From Hoplostethus atlanticus (taxonomy: Eukaryota > Chordata > Actinopteri > Trachichthyiformes > Trachichthyidae): 64,000 bases of DNA. A program made the position numbers and the translations under genes. Numbering within the stretch: the first letter of the stretch is position 1; each line of letters opens with the position of its first letter. The stretch lies in the NCBI GenBank assembly GCA_034670405.1, contig JAXDDX010000003.1, positions 3,395,001-3,459,000 of the forward strand. The letters are read 5' to 3'. Below the pieces are notes generated by a model. That model saw only the letters and a program-made list of their open reading frames with translations, made no database searches and was not told where the DNA came from. Shown here one piece after another: positions 46,864 to 60,046 of the stretch.

Positions 46864-48949
46864 CTCTCTCTCTCTCTCTCTCTTTCATTTCCACTCAAGC
46901 ACAACTAGAATGACCTGTCTTACCTACAAGAGTGCAGACAGCCTCTACCCCTCCATTGTACACGGATGATGTGGCAGATGGTTCAATATGGTCCCACATC
47001 AGCTGGCTGTAGTTGAAGACCTGCCCATAGCCAGCTGTGGCCAGAGCCCACCACAGGGACCAGTAGATTAAATGCCTGGATGATGATGATGAGGATTAGT
47101 ACTCCTATGTATAAAAAATATTACTATTCCTAACAACAATAGTTTTGAGCTAAAATAACTAAAAACTAAAATATTATTAGTTGTATTTAGAGCAGAAGAT
47201 CATAAAGCATCACATGAACTATACCAATGAATTATCCTATTGGACTTATTTGCTGCAGTTCAATACATGGAAATTATAACTTATTATTATATATTAGAAC
47301 AAATTTAACAACATACAGAGACACAAAGACAAATGAAAGATGTGTATGCTGAATAGATCTGTGTTGCTTATCGTGATCCGTGTCGATAAAAAACAAAAGA
47401 TTGATCATTACCTGGAAGAGTAGGACTCTCTGAAGCTTCTCCAGAGTAGCGGGCCAGCACGGGCCACATTATCCCTGCTGCACCAGCCGCCACTTCCATC
47501 GCACTCCATTTTCTCTGTCCCTGAGCCAGCTTCATCCTCGCCCTTCGCTGCTTTCGCAGGCTCACCCACCACCTCTGCCCCCTCCTGCTGGGACTGGGAG
47601 CCCACAGTTGCAGCCCGTCTCCCTTTGAAGAACATGCCACTTTGCGGCATGGGCAGCCAGAAGGAGATCAGAAAAGCCACACTCACTATCCCCAGAGTGA
47701 TGGCATTGACGTAGAAGTAGTCCATCCCTGCTGGAGTAAAGACTTCATCAGATCTCGCTCCAGGTTCGATGACGCATGGTTCAATACAGGTCTCTTGGCA
47801 GCTAATTGTGTTAAGAATTTTTTTATCATTATCTCTCTGAAGGAGTATTCTGGTCTTCAGATATGGCTTAACACAAAATATAATGGGAGTTTCTTTTTAT
47901 TGCTTCAGCGTTGATTGTATATATCCAAAACGTTACCTGCCAGGGAGATGAGCAGTTGGCCCAGGGTGGCCCCAAACGTGTACCCAGCCAGCATGGCACT
48001 ACGCAAGTAACTGGTGGCTCGCTGGTACTTCTCGACTGGAATCATGCTGTAGATGTAGGAAAAGTAGGCCACCTCTGTGGAAGTCACCACGGCATAGTTG
48101 ACCTGTTGGCGGGACAGGATAGACCAATTTAGTGATAGTAGCCAATGGTAAAGCCCCTCCCATCCATAATGCAAGAGGCTGTAGGGTTTTCTCAGCAATT
48201 CATCTTGGGGGTGGTGCAACAACGCAGCAGTAGAGTAATATCTACTGCTTTAATAATGGTTATGTCTTTTGATAAACCTTTAAGCCAAGATATTACAATC
48301 AAAACACAATATTATGAATGTTTCTGAATATAGCATTACATCAGAAACGGACATCATTTACTATCCAACTGTTTCTGATCAATAATAGTTTTTTGTGTTT
48401 TCATGGACCTGAAGGAACGTCATGGCGGGCAGGCCCGGGGCAAAGCAGAGCAGGACATAGTTGGTGACCAAGAAGAGCCCCTGTAGGATGATGAGGGGCT
48501 TGTACCTCAGGAAGTCAGTCAGCAAGAAGACAGGGAAGAGGATGGCCAGGTAGGAGTATGTCCAGATGGGGAACAGGTAGTTAGTCACCTGTGGGAAAAG
48601 ACAAAGCTCATGAGTAAGTGAGACACCAAGAGGTAGCAGAGACTGTGTCAAGACAGGCTGGTCTGAGATGAGCACCTCTAATGAAAAATACTTGCTGAAT
48701 GCAGGCCCTAATTCTCTGTGCATGTGTGTGTGTGTGTCTGTGTGCATGCATGTATATGATGCATGTGTACGTGCAAATGTGTACGTGTCTGTCCATCTTA
48801 CCACTTCTTCAGAGATGTTTTTGTGTGGTCCAATGAGGTAAGGTGTGAGGAAGGGCTCTGCTACTCTAGTTAGCAAAAAAACCATAGAGTGACAGGACTG
48901 CAGTGGGATAAACCCAACCGGAGGACCTCAGCTTGGCCCAGCAGCACAT
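44676..48949 (-). CDS. slc19a3: Thiamine transporter 2-like, tandem copy 2 (frame interrupted in exon 1)
   Basis: Eight exons in gene order: 48949-48802, 48588-48409, 48102-47937, 47727-47412, 47075-46924, 45957-45765, 45415-45274, 44834-44676, about 484 residues. Markers: [173 protein letters not shown]. All phases fit except exon 1, which is one base too long: a seven-A run (plus 48875-48881) shifts frame between LSLYG and EPFLTPYL. A start at 48885 would avoid the shift but lose most of helix 1. Could be an assembly indel, an allele or an inactivated copy. The exon 2 donor GTCCAT is weak. Three introns sit at positions absent from copy 1. Confidence 0.85.
46832..46884. repeat. (TC)n microsatellite
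   Basis: TC dinucleotide tract with one TTG interruption, in the intron after slc19a3 copy 2 exon 5. Confidence 0.95.
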
Positions 48950-50319
48950 GCTTTTACCCCAGCAGAATTCCCTGGAGATCGTCTTCGGTTGTGAATTCCC
49001 GTGGTGCCGTCTGAGTGCCGACCTTTCTTTAAGCTGTTAATCATCAGTAGCTCCCCGGCAGTAGCTTGCAGATAAGTATATTTATAAAACCTTTATGATC
49101 TGCGTGGCCTTCATGAGCAAAAGACTTTGACCTCTTAGGAAATGGGAGGATCGCTGAGGGATAATAGTAATAATGAGAAGCAATAAATAAATGATAATAG
49201 ATAAAGCAACAGCTATCATTTCAAGACTTCTACCATAAATAGGTAGAAAAGGTATAGTGCAGAGTAGGGTAAATTGAACCTTGCAGTAAGATGATCCACT
49301 CCCTATATCATGGAAACATAATCATTAAATTAGCCCTATAGATAGGTGTAATTAATCAATTATCATTCATTAATCAAGTCAGTTATATAGCAGTTAAATG
49401 AACGGGTATAAGAATCTAGCACTTAAGCCCAACAACTAAACTATAATTTTACTTTATCCGCCATTTGTTGCCTATATAAGGTACAATCCAAACCCAAGTT
49501 GTCAGGGTATTTTGGATTCCTTAAGTGATTTTAGTGTCTTCCAGAAAACGGTGAAACAATTAAGAAAACCCGAGAGGTTAAAATCTTTACTTGAGAAGTT
49601 AAACGCCATATTAGTGATTATTCTCAAAGTTAAGACCATTCTCTAGATCTATTTCACAGGATGTTGGTACATATTAGGTCACACCTGTTTTTCAAAATCA
49701 ACTTATTGGTGACGCTTAAACATTCAAAATAGTATACAATATATTTTCAATTGTATATACTGAATATAATCCAATATTGATGATGTTAATGTGTGACAAC
49801 AAACAATGCTTTGAGACAGTAAACACCCTATATTATTAATAATATTAAAATCTTTTAATCCCTAAAGCATACTCCCAGTGTTGCATTCCACACATACAAA
49901 TAGCAGGTTATATCATTGATGAAAGGCACACAGGCAAGATCTACAAATGATGTTACATTATAGGAGACTGACCCTAATTTTTTCATGCTACAACAAGGGA
50001 AGGCTTCATTCAAGGGTGTAATTATCAACACGAGAGGCACATAGACATGCATTCTTGCATTTCTTATATGAGTGTAAGATTCTATTTTCATTGTGTCACT
50101 GAAATGCAATTTTGTTCCTCTTCGTAGCTCATTTGAAGTTGAAAATCGAATATTTCTCCGTTTATCTCTTCTAGCCGCCCAACTTCTCCGGCAGGTGGTT
50201 GTGTTTATGTCCGTACTACGCATGCGTGGTGAGTGCACGAGAATGTCAGCCACGAGCCAGTGTCGGCATAGCAACGGTTTGTTGATAGAGGATGTAAATT
50301 CTACTGACTACGAGGCAAA
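48950..50319. promoter_or_regulatory. Divergent region between slc19a3 copy 2 and daw1
   Basis: About 1.4 kb, AT-rich in the middle. A decayed relative of the 35591-36492 element begins near 49262 (GTAAATTGAACCTTGCAG then TAAGATGATCCAC). The daw1-proximal 150 bp is GC-richer and holds an X-box-like site. No gene in between; no ccl20-like exon was recognised. Confidence 0.55.
50262..50275. promoter_or_regulatory. X-box-like RFX site upstream of daw1
   Basis: GTCGGCATAGCAAC has a perfect right half AGCAAC and a left half GTCGGC with one mismatch to GTNRCC, 2-nt spacer. It lies 45 bp before the daw1 start codon, suiting a cilium gene. Confidence 0.55.
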
Positions 50320-53300
50320 ATGAAACTCAAACGATTCCTGCTCAGATATTATCCACCAGGTAATATAGATAGTATAGTAGTAGTAGATAGTAGCGTTAGT
50401 AGTATAGTAATACTATTTGGTACCACTGTTGTTCCAGTATATAACTACATTTGAAGGGCAGTGCAGGTGTTTCCAACATTAGCAAAAACTTGTGCTATGC
50501 TAACGTTAACTATTCCAACCGAGTTAAAGGTAACGTTGCTGCATAGCCATGGCTAGCCGGCTTGCTGTTGTTCTAAGGTCTAAGTTAGTTACCTTTCGGT
50601 ACCTTCTTCTTTCCAGGTATCATCCTGGAATATGAGAAAGGAGGAGATTTGAGGACCAAATCAATCGACCTTTTGGATTTGTCACCAGAGTGAGTGAGTT
50701 GTAAAGTTACACGAACATTATCGTTACTGTAGTTAACTTATGTGACATTTGTAAACTATGTGCATTGACCATAAATAACTTGTCTCTCCCAAGTGTCGTC
50801 AGTCAGTCACACTAACCTGGCTTTAGGGATATAATCTTAGACTGAAAACACTGAACACTGTAGACCTATTCTGTTGCCTGTTTGTGTAAAGTTATACACC
50901 TCGCGATTCTGCAAAGTTATCGTATTTGAACTCACTAATTTACTTAACTGTAAGTAACTGTAACTGTAAGTATTTTAGGAATTTCACCCCAGTAGCACTT
51001 TATACATGTTGTTTGTACTCAAAAATGTAGACCATTGAGATACATTGAAATTGAAAATGTGCAGGCTATTTTTTTCAGGTTCCTGTCGGTTTTTATAGAA
51101 TTGTGCATGTATTTTCTCACCGTGTAGGACAAACCCAGATCAGTTGGTGGCAGATATCAGGCTGTCAGAGCCTCTGATCACAGAGTCCCGAGCTGACCAG
51201 GTGAAACAGCTGATCCTCCGACTTCAGCAGAAACAGAGCCAGCAGGACCACCACCACAGGTTCCATCTGTTCAAGGTCAGAAACAGGCTCTGTATTTACA
51301 TTACTTAGCAGATAAATCCACATAGCGACACAACACTCAGTAGAATACCTCCTACCTAGTGAAGATGGTAAATGTTTTAAAACTGGACCGTACATGCATA
51401 GTTGTTAAAAATCAGCTGCGGTTGCCCCATGTACACAGTGTGTACCTTGCTCAGTGCTGCTACAGCAGGACACATCCTTCCTAGTTCATACAAATAACTA
51501 CTGGAGTTAAATTAAATAATTACTGGAGTTTCTTCAGCTTCTCTGTAAGGCAAAAATGCCCTTGGGCACAGTCATTTTTCATCAGATAAACAAATTATTG
51601 TAGATTGTCTTTATCAGATAAGTTTGTTACTTTATCAGCCGCTTTAGCAGGTCAATAGCCTAATCATAGGATGTTGACATTTTGGCTCCAACAGCTAATT
51701 GCAGCAGTTTATTGGTGACAGTGTATTTGGTTTCCCAATCTGACCAGGACCTTCTGATTTGTGCTCTCTGTGCCTATTGTTTAGAGTGGTGACAATTTGG
51801 GAATTTGAATACTGCAATACAGTGTTAGTACCTCAAAGTGACACTAGAGAGCAGCAGTGGGTAGGGTACCAAGTCTTCCCAGCACATCAGAGTCAGATAA
51901 ATTACATGTAGATATTATAAAATCCTATAGATTTTAATTCAGTGAAGTGTATCGCCTTGGAGTTAATATTTCCTAGTCTTCTTTCTCTGTTCTCATTTGC
52001 AGGTGCTGCAGGCACATATACTTCCACTGACAAATGTTGCCTTCAACAAATCCGGGTCAAGGTAAGTTTATCTGCAACACAGAAAACACTGGCAGTCTAG
52101 ATTTCAGAAAACACCAAGCGCAAGTGTTTCTTGGGTTCAGTGAAAGTGTATAGTACCACCCCCGAACTCTCTCTCCCACTCTGCAGTTTCATAACGGGGA
52201 GCTATGACAGGACGTGTAAAGTATGGGACACAGCATCAGGCACAGAGCTGCACATGCTAGAGGGTCACAGGAACGTGGTGTATGCCATTGCATTCAACAA
52301 CCCCTACGGGTAACACAAGTTACATGTGTCAGAAAGCTCCTTTTGCCACTCAATTCTGTATTGTTTAGTTCAAAAAAGCTTTTACCCTATTTTAAGATGT
52401 ACTGTCTTTGCTATATTTCCTCCTCCTGAAACTCAGGGACAAGATTGCCACCGGTTCTTTCGATAAGACCTGCAAACTGTGGAGCACAGAGACGGGAAAA
52501 TGTTTTCATACCTTTCGGGGACACATGGCAGAAATAGTATGTTTGACATTCTATGATCATAATGATTTTTTTTTTTTTTTTCTAAAGGCTAGATTGTCAG
52601 TATGAATAACCACTTTTCCACAGCAAGACCAAGTGGGTTTTGTGGGGACCTATTGGGGACATACTATTTATTCATTTGAAACTATACCCCTACTCACAAA
52701 TAAGCTCTGCTCATAAGAAAATGCAAAAAGAATAATAAATAATGGTGCTTTGGAATTACATTTGGCATATAGATAATAAGTAAGTCCCTGGCAAATCTGG
52801 TTCTGTATCTGAACCCCTGGCTAGTAACTTTAAGAAAGCTGTGTATGGTGTAGGTGTGCCTGGCGTTCAACCCCCAGAGTACGCTGGTGGCCACGGGCAG
52901 CATGGATACCACTGCCAAGCTGTGGGATGTGGAGACTGGGGAGGAGGTGGCTGCTCTGACTGTGAGTTATCTTTTCTCTACTTAAATTTCTGTCTTTGTT
53001 GCTGTCTGTCTGCCTCTTTGTCTGTTTATCTCTGTCTCTCCTCTCTTGCTCTTTCATTTCTGCCAACTGGGCTCACATCCATCTATTAATGACTTATTGA
53101 GTCATTTATTCATTCACTTCTGACAGTAACTATTCTTTCATGGGGAGCTGTTAGCCTTGTGTATGCCCAGCTCTTATTCCAGCTCAGTTATTCCCCCATG
53201 ATCTGATGGTGAATGTAGCTGTAATACTTTAATAAGGTAATCTTAACCCTATATAGGGAATAGAGGGTCCTCTTTGATGTGGGGGCTGCACGTGGGTACA

Positions 53301-53553
53301 TGGTGTGACTGGTTGGCTGACTAGCTATGTGTTCCAGAGACGGCCAAACTCTCTCACAGCTCTATTCTTTTATTACTTGAGTCATGAGTCATGCTGACAA
53401 CTGTCAATTAAGCACACAATTCTAAGCGTGTGCTCCTTATTTATTTCTTTTTTTAAGATCAATCTACTTTTTAGACTGTACTCTTATGAACTCTGCATAC
53501 TAATTTAAAAAAAGAATATTGCTGTTCTTTGATGTGCACATTTTCATTAGCCC

Positions 53554-53586
<33 letters not shown>

Positions 53587-56500
53587 CCTTAACTCATCTC
53601 ATTTTTGTTGTTTCTCTCTTTTATTCTGTCCAGGGTCACACTGCAGAGGTCATTTCTCTGTCCTTTAACACATTGGGAAACCAGCTAGTCACCGGCTCCT
53701 TTGACCACACCGTTTCTATATGGGATGTTGCTTCGGGGAGGTCAGACATTATCAACATCACTGCACTGTGTGCATGCATGTGTGTGTGTTCATTTGTGTA
53801 TGCACATAACACATGTGGTTGCCCCATACATGTACACAAGTGCGCTAATCTGTTTCTATGTACATGTGTCTGACTCTTCACTGCTCTCTCTGCGTTTTGC
53901 TCAGACGTCTTCACACTCTGATGGGACACCGGGGGGAAATCACCAATGTTCAGTTTAACTGGGACTGCTCCCTCATAATCACAGGCTCCATGGACAAAAC
54001 CTGCAAGGTGAGTGCTCATCGCCCTCCCAAAGCCTTACATCGAAAAGAGCTGCAACAATGGGAAATATTATTTAACTCCCTGGAATATTTTTTTGCAAAG
54101 GAATATTACCCAAAAATGACTGTTTACATGCTGGAAATGTTTCCAGGCAACAACGGTTTGAACATTCTCATTCAGTAAGCCTTTCTATCGGTGCCTCAGG
54201 GATACGAGTGGTATAACTATTTGAGATAGACGGCTCTTCTCCCCCATCCACTCTTTCCCATCTCTCCCCACCTCCCGCCTCTAAGCTCTACATCATTTAA
54301 AAGAAGAAAATTAAATCCTCAAATCCTAATTCCTTAATTATGCCAAGATGAGTCATGCTCACAAGTCAGAATTATTCACATCACTGCGTTCCTCTAGGGA
54401 AGACGCATAAAATAAAACCACTTAGACAGCTAACAGGTACATGCAAGCATGTTTTGTAAGGTTGTGTGTGTGTGTGTTTGTTAACATTTTTTTGCCTTTG
54501 TGTGTATAGATATGAGATTGTGTTTTTTTGTGTGTGTTTTCAGTTGTGGGAGGCAGTTGGTGGGAAGTGTGTGGCCACCCTAGTTGGACACAAAGAAGAG
54601 GTGCTGGATGTGTGCTTTGATTTAACTGGTCAGCTCATTGCTACTGCCTCTGCTGATGGTGAGACTCGCTGTAGAATTCACAACTACAGTCAAAACGCAG
54701 TCACCAAACCTGGACAAAACATCTCTGAAATGTGTTTTATTCAAACAGCGATGTTCTGTAATACTATGAATCCTCTATGCTTCAATAAAAAGAAGTAAAA
54801 TACCTGCACACTGGAATGATGCTCCCTCAGTGTTTATTCATGGCAGTTGTGGCAGCAAACTTGTAGCATACGCCTGATGAAGACCAACAGGGTTGAAATG
54901 TTGCTGCCACAACTGCTATGAATAAACACTGAGGGAACAGCAGGTATTTTGTTTCTTTGTATTGATTCATGCTGCAATACCTGGCAAGTACCTGGCCTAC
55001 TTTTTTTGGATGTGCATACGCTATCTTATTGCACCATGTATGCTTGCCTCTTGAATTACTTTTCAAAGAACATGCTTCTTAGCACACCGTTAAACATGTG
55101 TGAAGATAGTTGTGTAGGGGGTTAGAAAATTCAAACTTGAAACAGAAATGTTTCCTCAGGTCACGTAGTAACAAAATTAGCTCTCTCCATGGGCCAACTC
55201 AAAATGTTGGCAACTAGAAAATGCACAGTACATGGATATGCACCCTAAAGCCCTGTCTGTCCCTGTCGGTTAGGTACAGCCCGAGTGTACAGTGCAGCCA
55301 CACACCAGTGTCTCGTGAAGCTGGAGGGCCACAAGGGAGAGATCTCCAAGGTGAGTCACTGGGCCCAAAATTGCTTCTCTGCCAATGCCTGTGAATAGTT
55401 CTTCTATGTCACCATGGCCCAGCGTACTTGGGAGTAAGTATAGCGATAATTAGCAGGCCAGAGAGTTGCGCTTGTGACTGGAAGGTTGCCACTTTTTAAT
55501 CCCTGTATCAGCTCAAGAAATTTGGGCAAGGGATATGAACAAGTGTCACCTCCCCTCCCTCATTTAATACTGGTGATCTGCGCCTGACCAAGATACTTGG
55601 GGGTCAAAAGTACAGGATTGTGGATGTACTGGGCAGCTACCAAGTGTGAATGAGTGTGTGTATTTGTGTAACCCTCAATCCCCAGCAACTACTCTCTTGG
55701 CCATTGTTGTAAACAGGACGTGTCACAACTTGCCAGGGTTAATGGAGCATAATATAGCACAATGGTGAAGAGGACGGACAGGAGTCCTGGCCTTGAGCTC
55801 AAAGTGTCTGGATGGAGAGAAAGAGAGAAAACATATCTCGATGTGTTTTTATTTCCTATAACGGTAGTGATGTCTCTCGCACGTTTATTTGGTTTGTTTT
55901 GCACTTCTAGATTCCATGAATCTACTGTTGTGCAAAGTGACTTACAAGAGACAAGAGACCCCAGGAACCCTTCAGAAAAAAAAAACATTGGTCTACGTCT
56001 GTTGGTCTACAGTGTGTGTGTCATAAATAATGCCACAGCTACTGTGTGTCCCATTCACTAGGTCTCTTTCCATTCATTGTTTTCCATAATGTACCATAAT
56101 GCGGTGAAGAACCCCTTCAGGACACAGCTTTCAGGAAACAACTGATTTGAAAGTAAAGCTGATGTGTTGGATTGTGAAGGGTTTCATTCCAAAACAGGGG
56201 TTACAGGTATATGTTTTACCTTGTTTTGGAAAAATCTCTTCTAATTTTCTCACATCGGTCTCTTTTTCTCTTATTCGCTGTGTTTTTTATTTCAGTGTTT
56301 ACTACCATCTAGGTCATCTCTCACCATCAGTGACCATGGTGCCTAATATTGAACCCAAGCCATTACATGTAATCACATATCCCAAGAATGAGCCTGTAAC
56401 ACTGTGTAACATGGCCGAAGGTGTGTGTGTGTGTGTGTGACCTTGTACTTTAATGGGAGTGATTTTAGTCCTTTACCATTTACAGCTTTCTTGCTCGTGC

Positions 56501-58031
56501 AGTGCATGCGTATGCCTGAGTGCATGTGTGTATGCATCGTGCAGTTGTGTGTGTGTGTGTCTCGCAAGCTCTGGCTCAGAGGGTTGCTGTGTATAAGGAG
56601 CTGAGAAGCTGCCTCTGTTTACTGAAACACATCAGGCAGCCAGTAATAAATAGGCTGGATGGAGGATGATTCCAGAGGATTATGACACTAATCTCTCTCT
56701 AACAGGACACCTCTCCCCCTCCCCTCCAATGCTTCTTAACCACGGCCGTCAATCTTTTCTTTCATCAGTCTCTCCCTCTATTTCTGTTTCTGTCTCTCTC
56801 TATCCGCCCCTGTTTTCACTTTAATTTCCCCTGTTAACTCTCAGTCCCTCCTCTCCCTCTCTCCTAGTCATTTCCTCCCCTACTCTTTTTATTTTTATTT
56901 CTGGGGACTATGAATGATGGACTTTATTGAGCGCTCGGCAGTGATTGGGAATAAAAAGTACCTGTGGAATGAACATCAAACTCACACTTTCTCATATTAT
57001 ACTTCTTTCCTGGATTTTATTTTTTTCTCTTCTCCCTTTTAGCCCCCCCCCCCCCCTTTTTTTTCTTCTTTCCATTTCTATACCTGTCTGAGCACTCTCA
57101 TCTTCTCCCTCCTGTTCTCTGTCTTTGTCAGTGTCTTCCAGAGTCGGTTTCCATTTCCTGTCTGGGGTCACTCCATGCTGCTCAGTTTAGAGCGTTAATA
57201 GAAACACACTTTACTTTTATGGCCATCTAGAGCCAGCTTCATTTAATCATCGCTTCCTTTACCTCAGCGTGTGGATAAAAAGCCCTCCGGGGAAGGATGC
57301 AGCCAGGCTCTAACGCAATCAGCTTCAGCCATGTTTTTCATAACACTCCACAGGAAAAAAGCCTTCACTAAGTAGTGCTGCGGGTGCCTCTATCCTCCTG
57401 TGAACTACTTAAACATAGATGACCTCTCTGGAAAATGTAATGCTGCTGACATGGTGCGTCAGTGTTATAAACTCACTCATTTCCCCCCAGTTTTTGTCAT
57501 GTCTACCACTACCACTTCTGGCACAATCTCCGATTCAGCACTCTCTCTCTCTCTCTCCCTTATGTATCACACTCCCACATAGACACACCTCTCCTCTCTG
57601 CTCAAGACTCCAACCCTCCTGACTCTGTCTCTCTTGGTAGATCTGTTTCAGCCCCCAGGGCAGCAGGGTGCTGACTGCCAGCTCAGACAAGACAGCTTGT
57701 CTATGGGAGGTTCAGTCTGGAGTCTGCCTGCAGGTTCTGGAGGGGCACACAGACGAGATCTTCTCCTCTGCCTTCAACTATGAGGGTGACACCATCATTA
57801 CAGGTACACGCTGTCCACACACCCACACATCTGACAACCATGCGTTGTTAAAATGTAGCCAAGAGCAGCGAATAAAGTGCTCCGCTCTACCCGTCGCAAA
57901 TGCTTAATTGCACATTTTAGATGAGAAGCATGCAGATGTGTTAGTGAAGCGCAACCTTCTGTGCAACCACCTGTTCTTGTCTGTGCTCCTCTGCAGGTAG
58001 TAAGGATAACACGTGTCGGATCTGGCGTTGA
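50320..58031 (+). CDS. daw1: Dynein assembly factor with WD repeats 1 (WDR69/ODA16)
   Basis: DAW1 couples outer dynein arms to intraflagellar transport for delivery into motile cilia. Thirteen exons keep phase: 50320-50359, 50617-50689, 51128-51275, 52003-52061, 52187-52309, 52437-52536, 52854-52961, 53634-53740, 53905-54007, 54544-54658, 55274-55350, 57641-57803, 57997-58031; product 416 residues, the length I recall for the human protein. N-terminus [20 protein letters not shown], then about eight WD repeats forming a propeller ([91 protein letters not shown], and the last [13 protein letters not shown] before the stop). Each repeat has the GH dipeptide and the structural Asp. An X-box-like site lies just upstream. 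Confidence 0.97.
53553..53582. repeat. (CT)n tract in daw1 intron 7
   Basis: CT repeat about 50 bp before the exon 8 acceptor. Confidence 0.85.
54797..54950. repeat. Fold-back (hairpin) repeat element
   Basis: Outer arms AAAATACCTGC (54797-54807) and GCAGGTATTTT (54940-54950); inner arms 54823-54858 and 54901-54936 are near-perfect inverted copies (TCCCTCAGTGTTTATTCATG against its complement). The 42-nt loop contains GCCTGATGAAGACCAACAGG then GTTGAAATG, a phrase common in fish repeats. Probably a small MITE-type element in daw1 intron 10. Confidence 0.75.
55351..57640 (+). other. daw1: daw1 intron 11
   Basis: 2.3-kb intron with pyrimidine-rich stretches, a C run near 57044 and short GT repeats near 56420 and 56548. 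No exon recognised. Confidence 0.6.
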
Positions 58032-60046
58032 CCCGTCCCTTGACCCACGGGTGTGTGAAGAGTCTCAGGCGGCTAGGTGGCCAGACACAGCGACAGATGA
58101 ATTGCATTGTTAACCCTGTATGACCCAGAGTCTATCTTTCTAATTGCAGTCACGTCAAACATGGTTAAAAAACTGATTTTCTGCAAAGCATCATCACTGA
58201 TGACATCATTCTTCTCTCTGCTGTCAGGCCCCCTGTGTCTGAACCAGTTGTCAGCTTCACTTCTGTCCTTCACTTTGGCTAATGGAACCTAACTTTTAGT
58301 TGCTAAGGAGTTACTGTACAGTAACTTTGTTCATAAAAAAAAGTAGTTTGATTTCTTAGTCTTAAAAGCATTGTTCAGATTGTGTCTACCTGATTTACGA
58401 AGAAGGATATAAATAGAGCTGTTTAGACTTCCCATGTTTGAATTGTATGTGTCAGAAACAAGACTTCGCTCTCTGCACTGTAGGCTGCCTACTCCTACTT
58501 CCTACTTTGCAATACAGCATGCTGCAGTGCAATATATTCATACCTGAGCATCTCATTCTTTTAGACTTGCACATGTAAAGTAAGGAGCAGGTGTAAAGCT
58601 GGAAGGTTTTTTTACATGTCTAGTTCAGATTTTAGTGTTTTTGACATGGGTTTCTACCTACATACATTTTAAGGACAAATTTGATTACACAAACTGTAAA
58701 TGGCTTGTGGGTTGGACTTTCATCCTAAGTCCATCATAAGCCAATAGAGGTAATCTTTTGATCAATTAGGTCCCACTGCCTTGTGTTTTTGTGTTGTGTA
58801 CTGAGCGGTATGTTCTAAAAGCACAATTTAATGATGAAGGTCTTTTAGTTTGACAACTGGAATTCAGCTGGGCTGACCTTCCCCAAAGCATCTTTGTGCA
58901 AAAATCATCTGTCCGTTGTTTTACGGTCTCACTGCCTCTGTGATTGCTTTCAGGAAAACCAGGCTCTGGGTTGAGCAGTTTGATGCTAATGTTGATCACG
59001 TGTTAACAGTCAACGTTCAACTGTATCTATGTTAAAGAAGACTATTTGTATTTCACAGCACATACATTTATTGATGTCAAAAGATAAATACATTCAGTTC
59101 TACAGTGACAGAGTTGACAGCTGAAGTGTGTGCTTTTTTCCCAATGCTGATAAAACACTAGAGTACCACTATGTAGAGAAAGATACAGACCAGATTCACA
59201 TACAAATTCAACATTACAAACCTTGCTCTTCCTGACATAGTAAAAACTAATGAGAGCAGTCCACTACTCCAAGGTGCAGCAGTTCAGAATCTACAGTATA
59301 TACAGCTATCCAAAATAACAGTTCTCAAGTAACATGAACAACAAGATAACTTACTTACTCAGAACTGAATTTCAAGGTCACAACAGAAGTGGACGTTATG
59401 GCCAACGAAAACAACAACTACATGGACATCTTGCTTACTTTAAGCAAATGTGCACTCCTAAGTGGCTAGCAGGGGCAGGGGATGGCTTTTACTGGGCTTA
59501 CGTTTCAACAGCCTCTTTTACATAGTGGTTTCTATACAAAAGGTTTGGGTATTTCATCTTGTGTTCTGGGGAAAACTGAACCTGATTTTCCTCTCTTCTA
59601 CTGGTACCTTGTTTCTTGTGTGTTCATTTGGAATAAATAAATAAAAACATAATTTGGTTGTGAGAATCAATATATATATATATATCATCTGAAGCAGTTA
59701 AAACCTGCTGACTATAATCTCTTGAAGGTTAGTTCATTCCCATTAAGAATGTCCAACCCAAACACTTTGTTCTGTGTGTTGCTCACTAGACCTGTGCATC
59801 AAATCATGGTTATCTTAAAGGGAGACTTGTCCATTCATGGCTGCAGACACATAAAGACACAACTTCCACGGACAATGTAAGGGTGAGAAGGCAGTGAGGG
59901 GGTATGCATTTCTCAAGTATTCTGAGGAGGGATCGGGTTGTGCTTTCAGTCTGCATTAGGAGACACTAGTGTGTTCAGGTAGGATGGGGCATACAGGAAC
60001 ATGTTAGGAGTGTGGTGTGTTTGCGGACTAAGGAAGCCGATCCACC
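58032..60046. other. daw1 3' flank and sphkap 3'UTR, convergent
   Basis: TTTATT at 59067-59072 (AATAAA on the minus strand) could end a roughly 970-nt sphkap 3'UTR. On the plus strand AATAAA at 59632-59637 exists but is far from the daw1 stop; the real daw1 end was not located. No other gene. Confidence 0.45.

Noticed and set aside
48950-50319. Expected ccl20 chemokine gene between slc19a3 and daw1, as in mammals
   Set aside because: No CC-chemokine exon (adjacent Cys pair with downstream Cys spacing) could be read on either strand.
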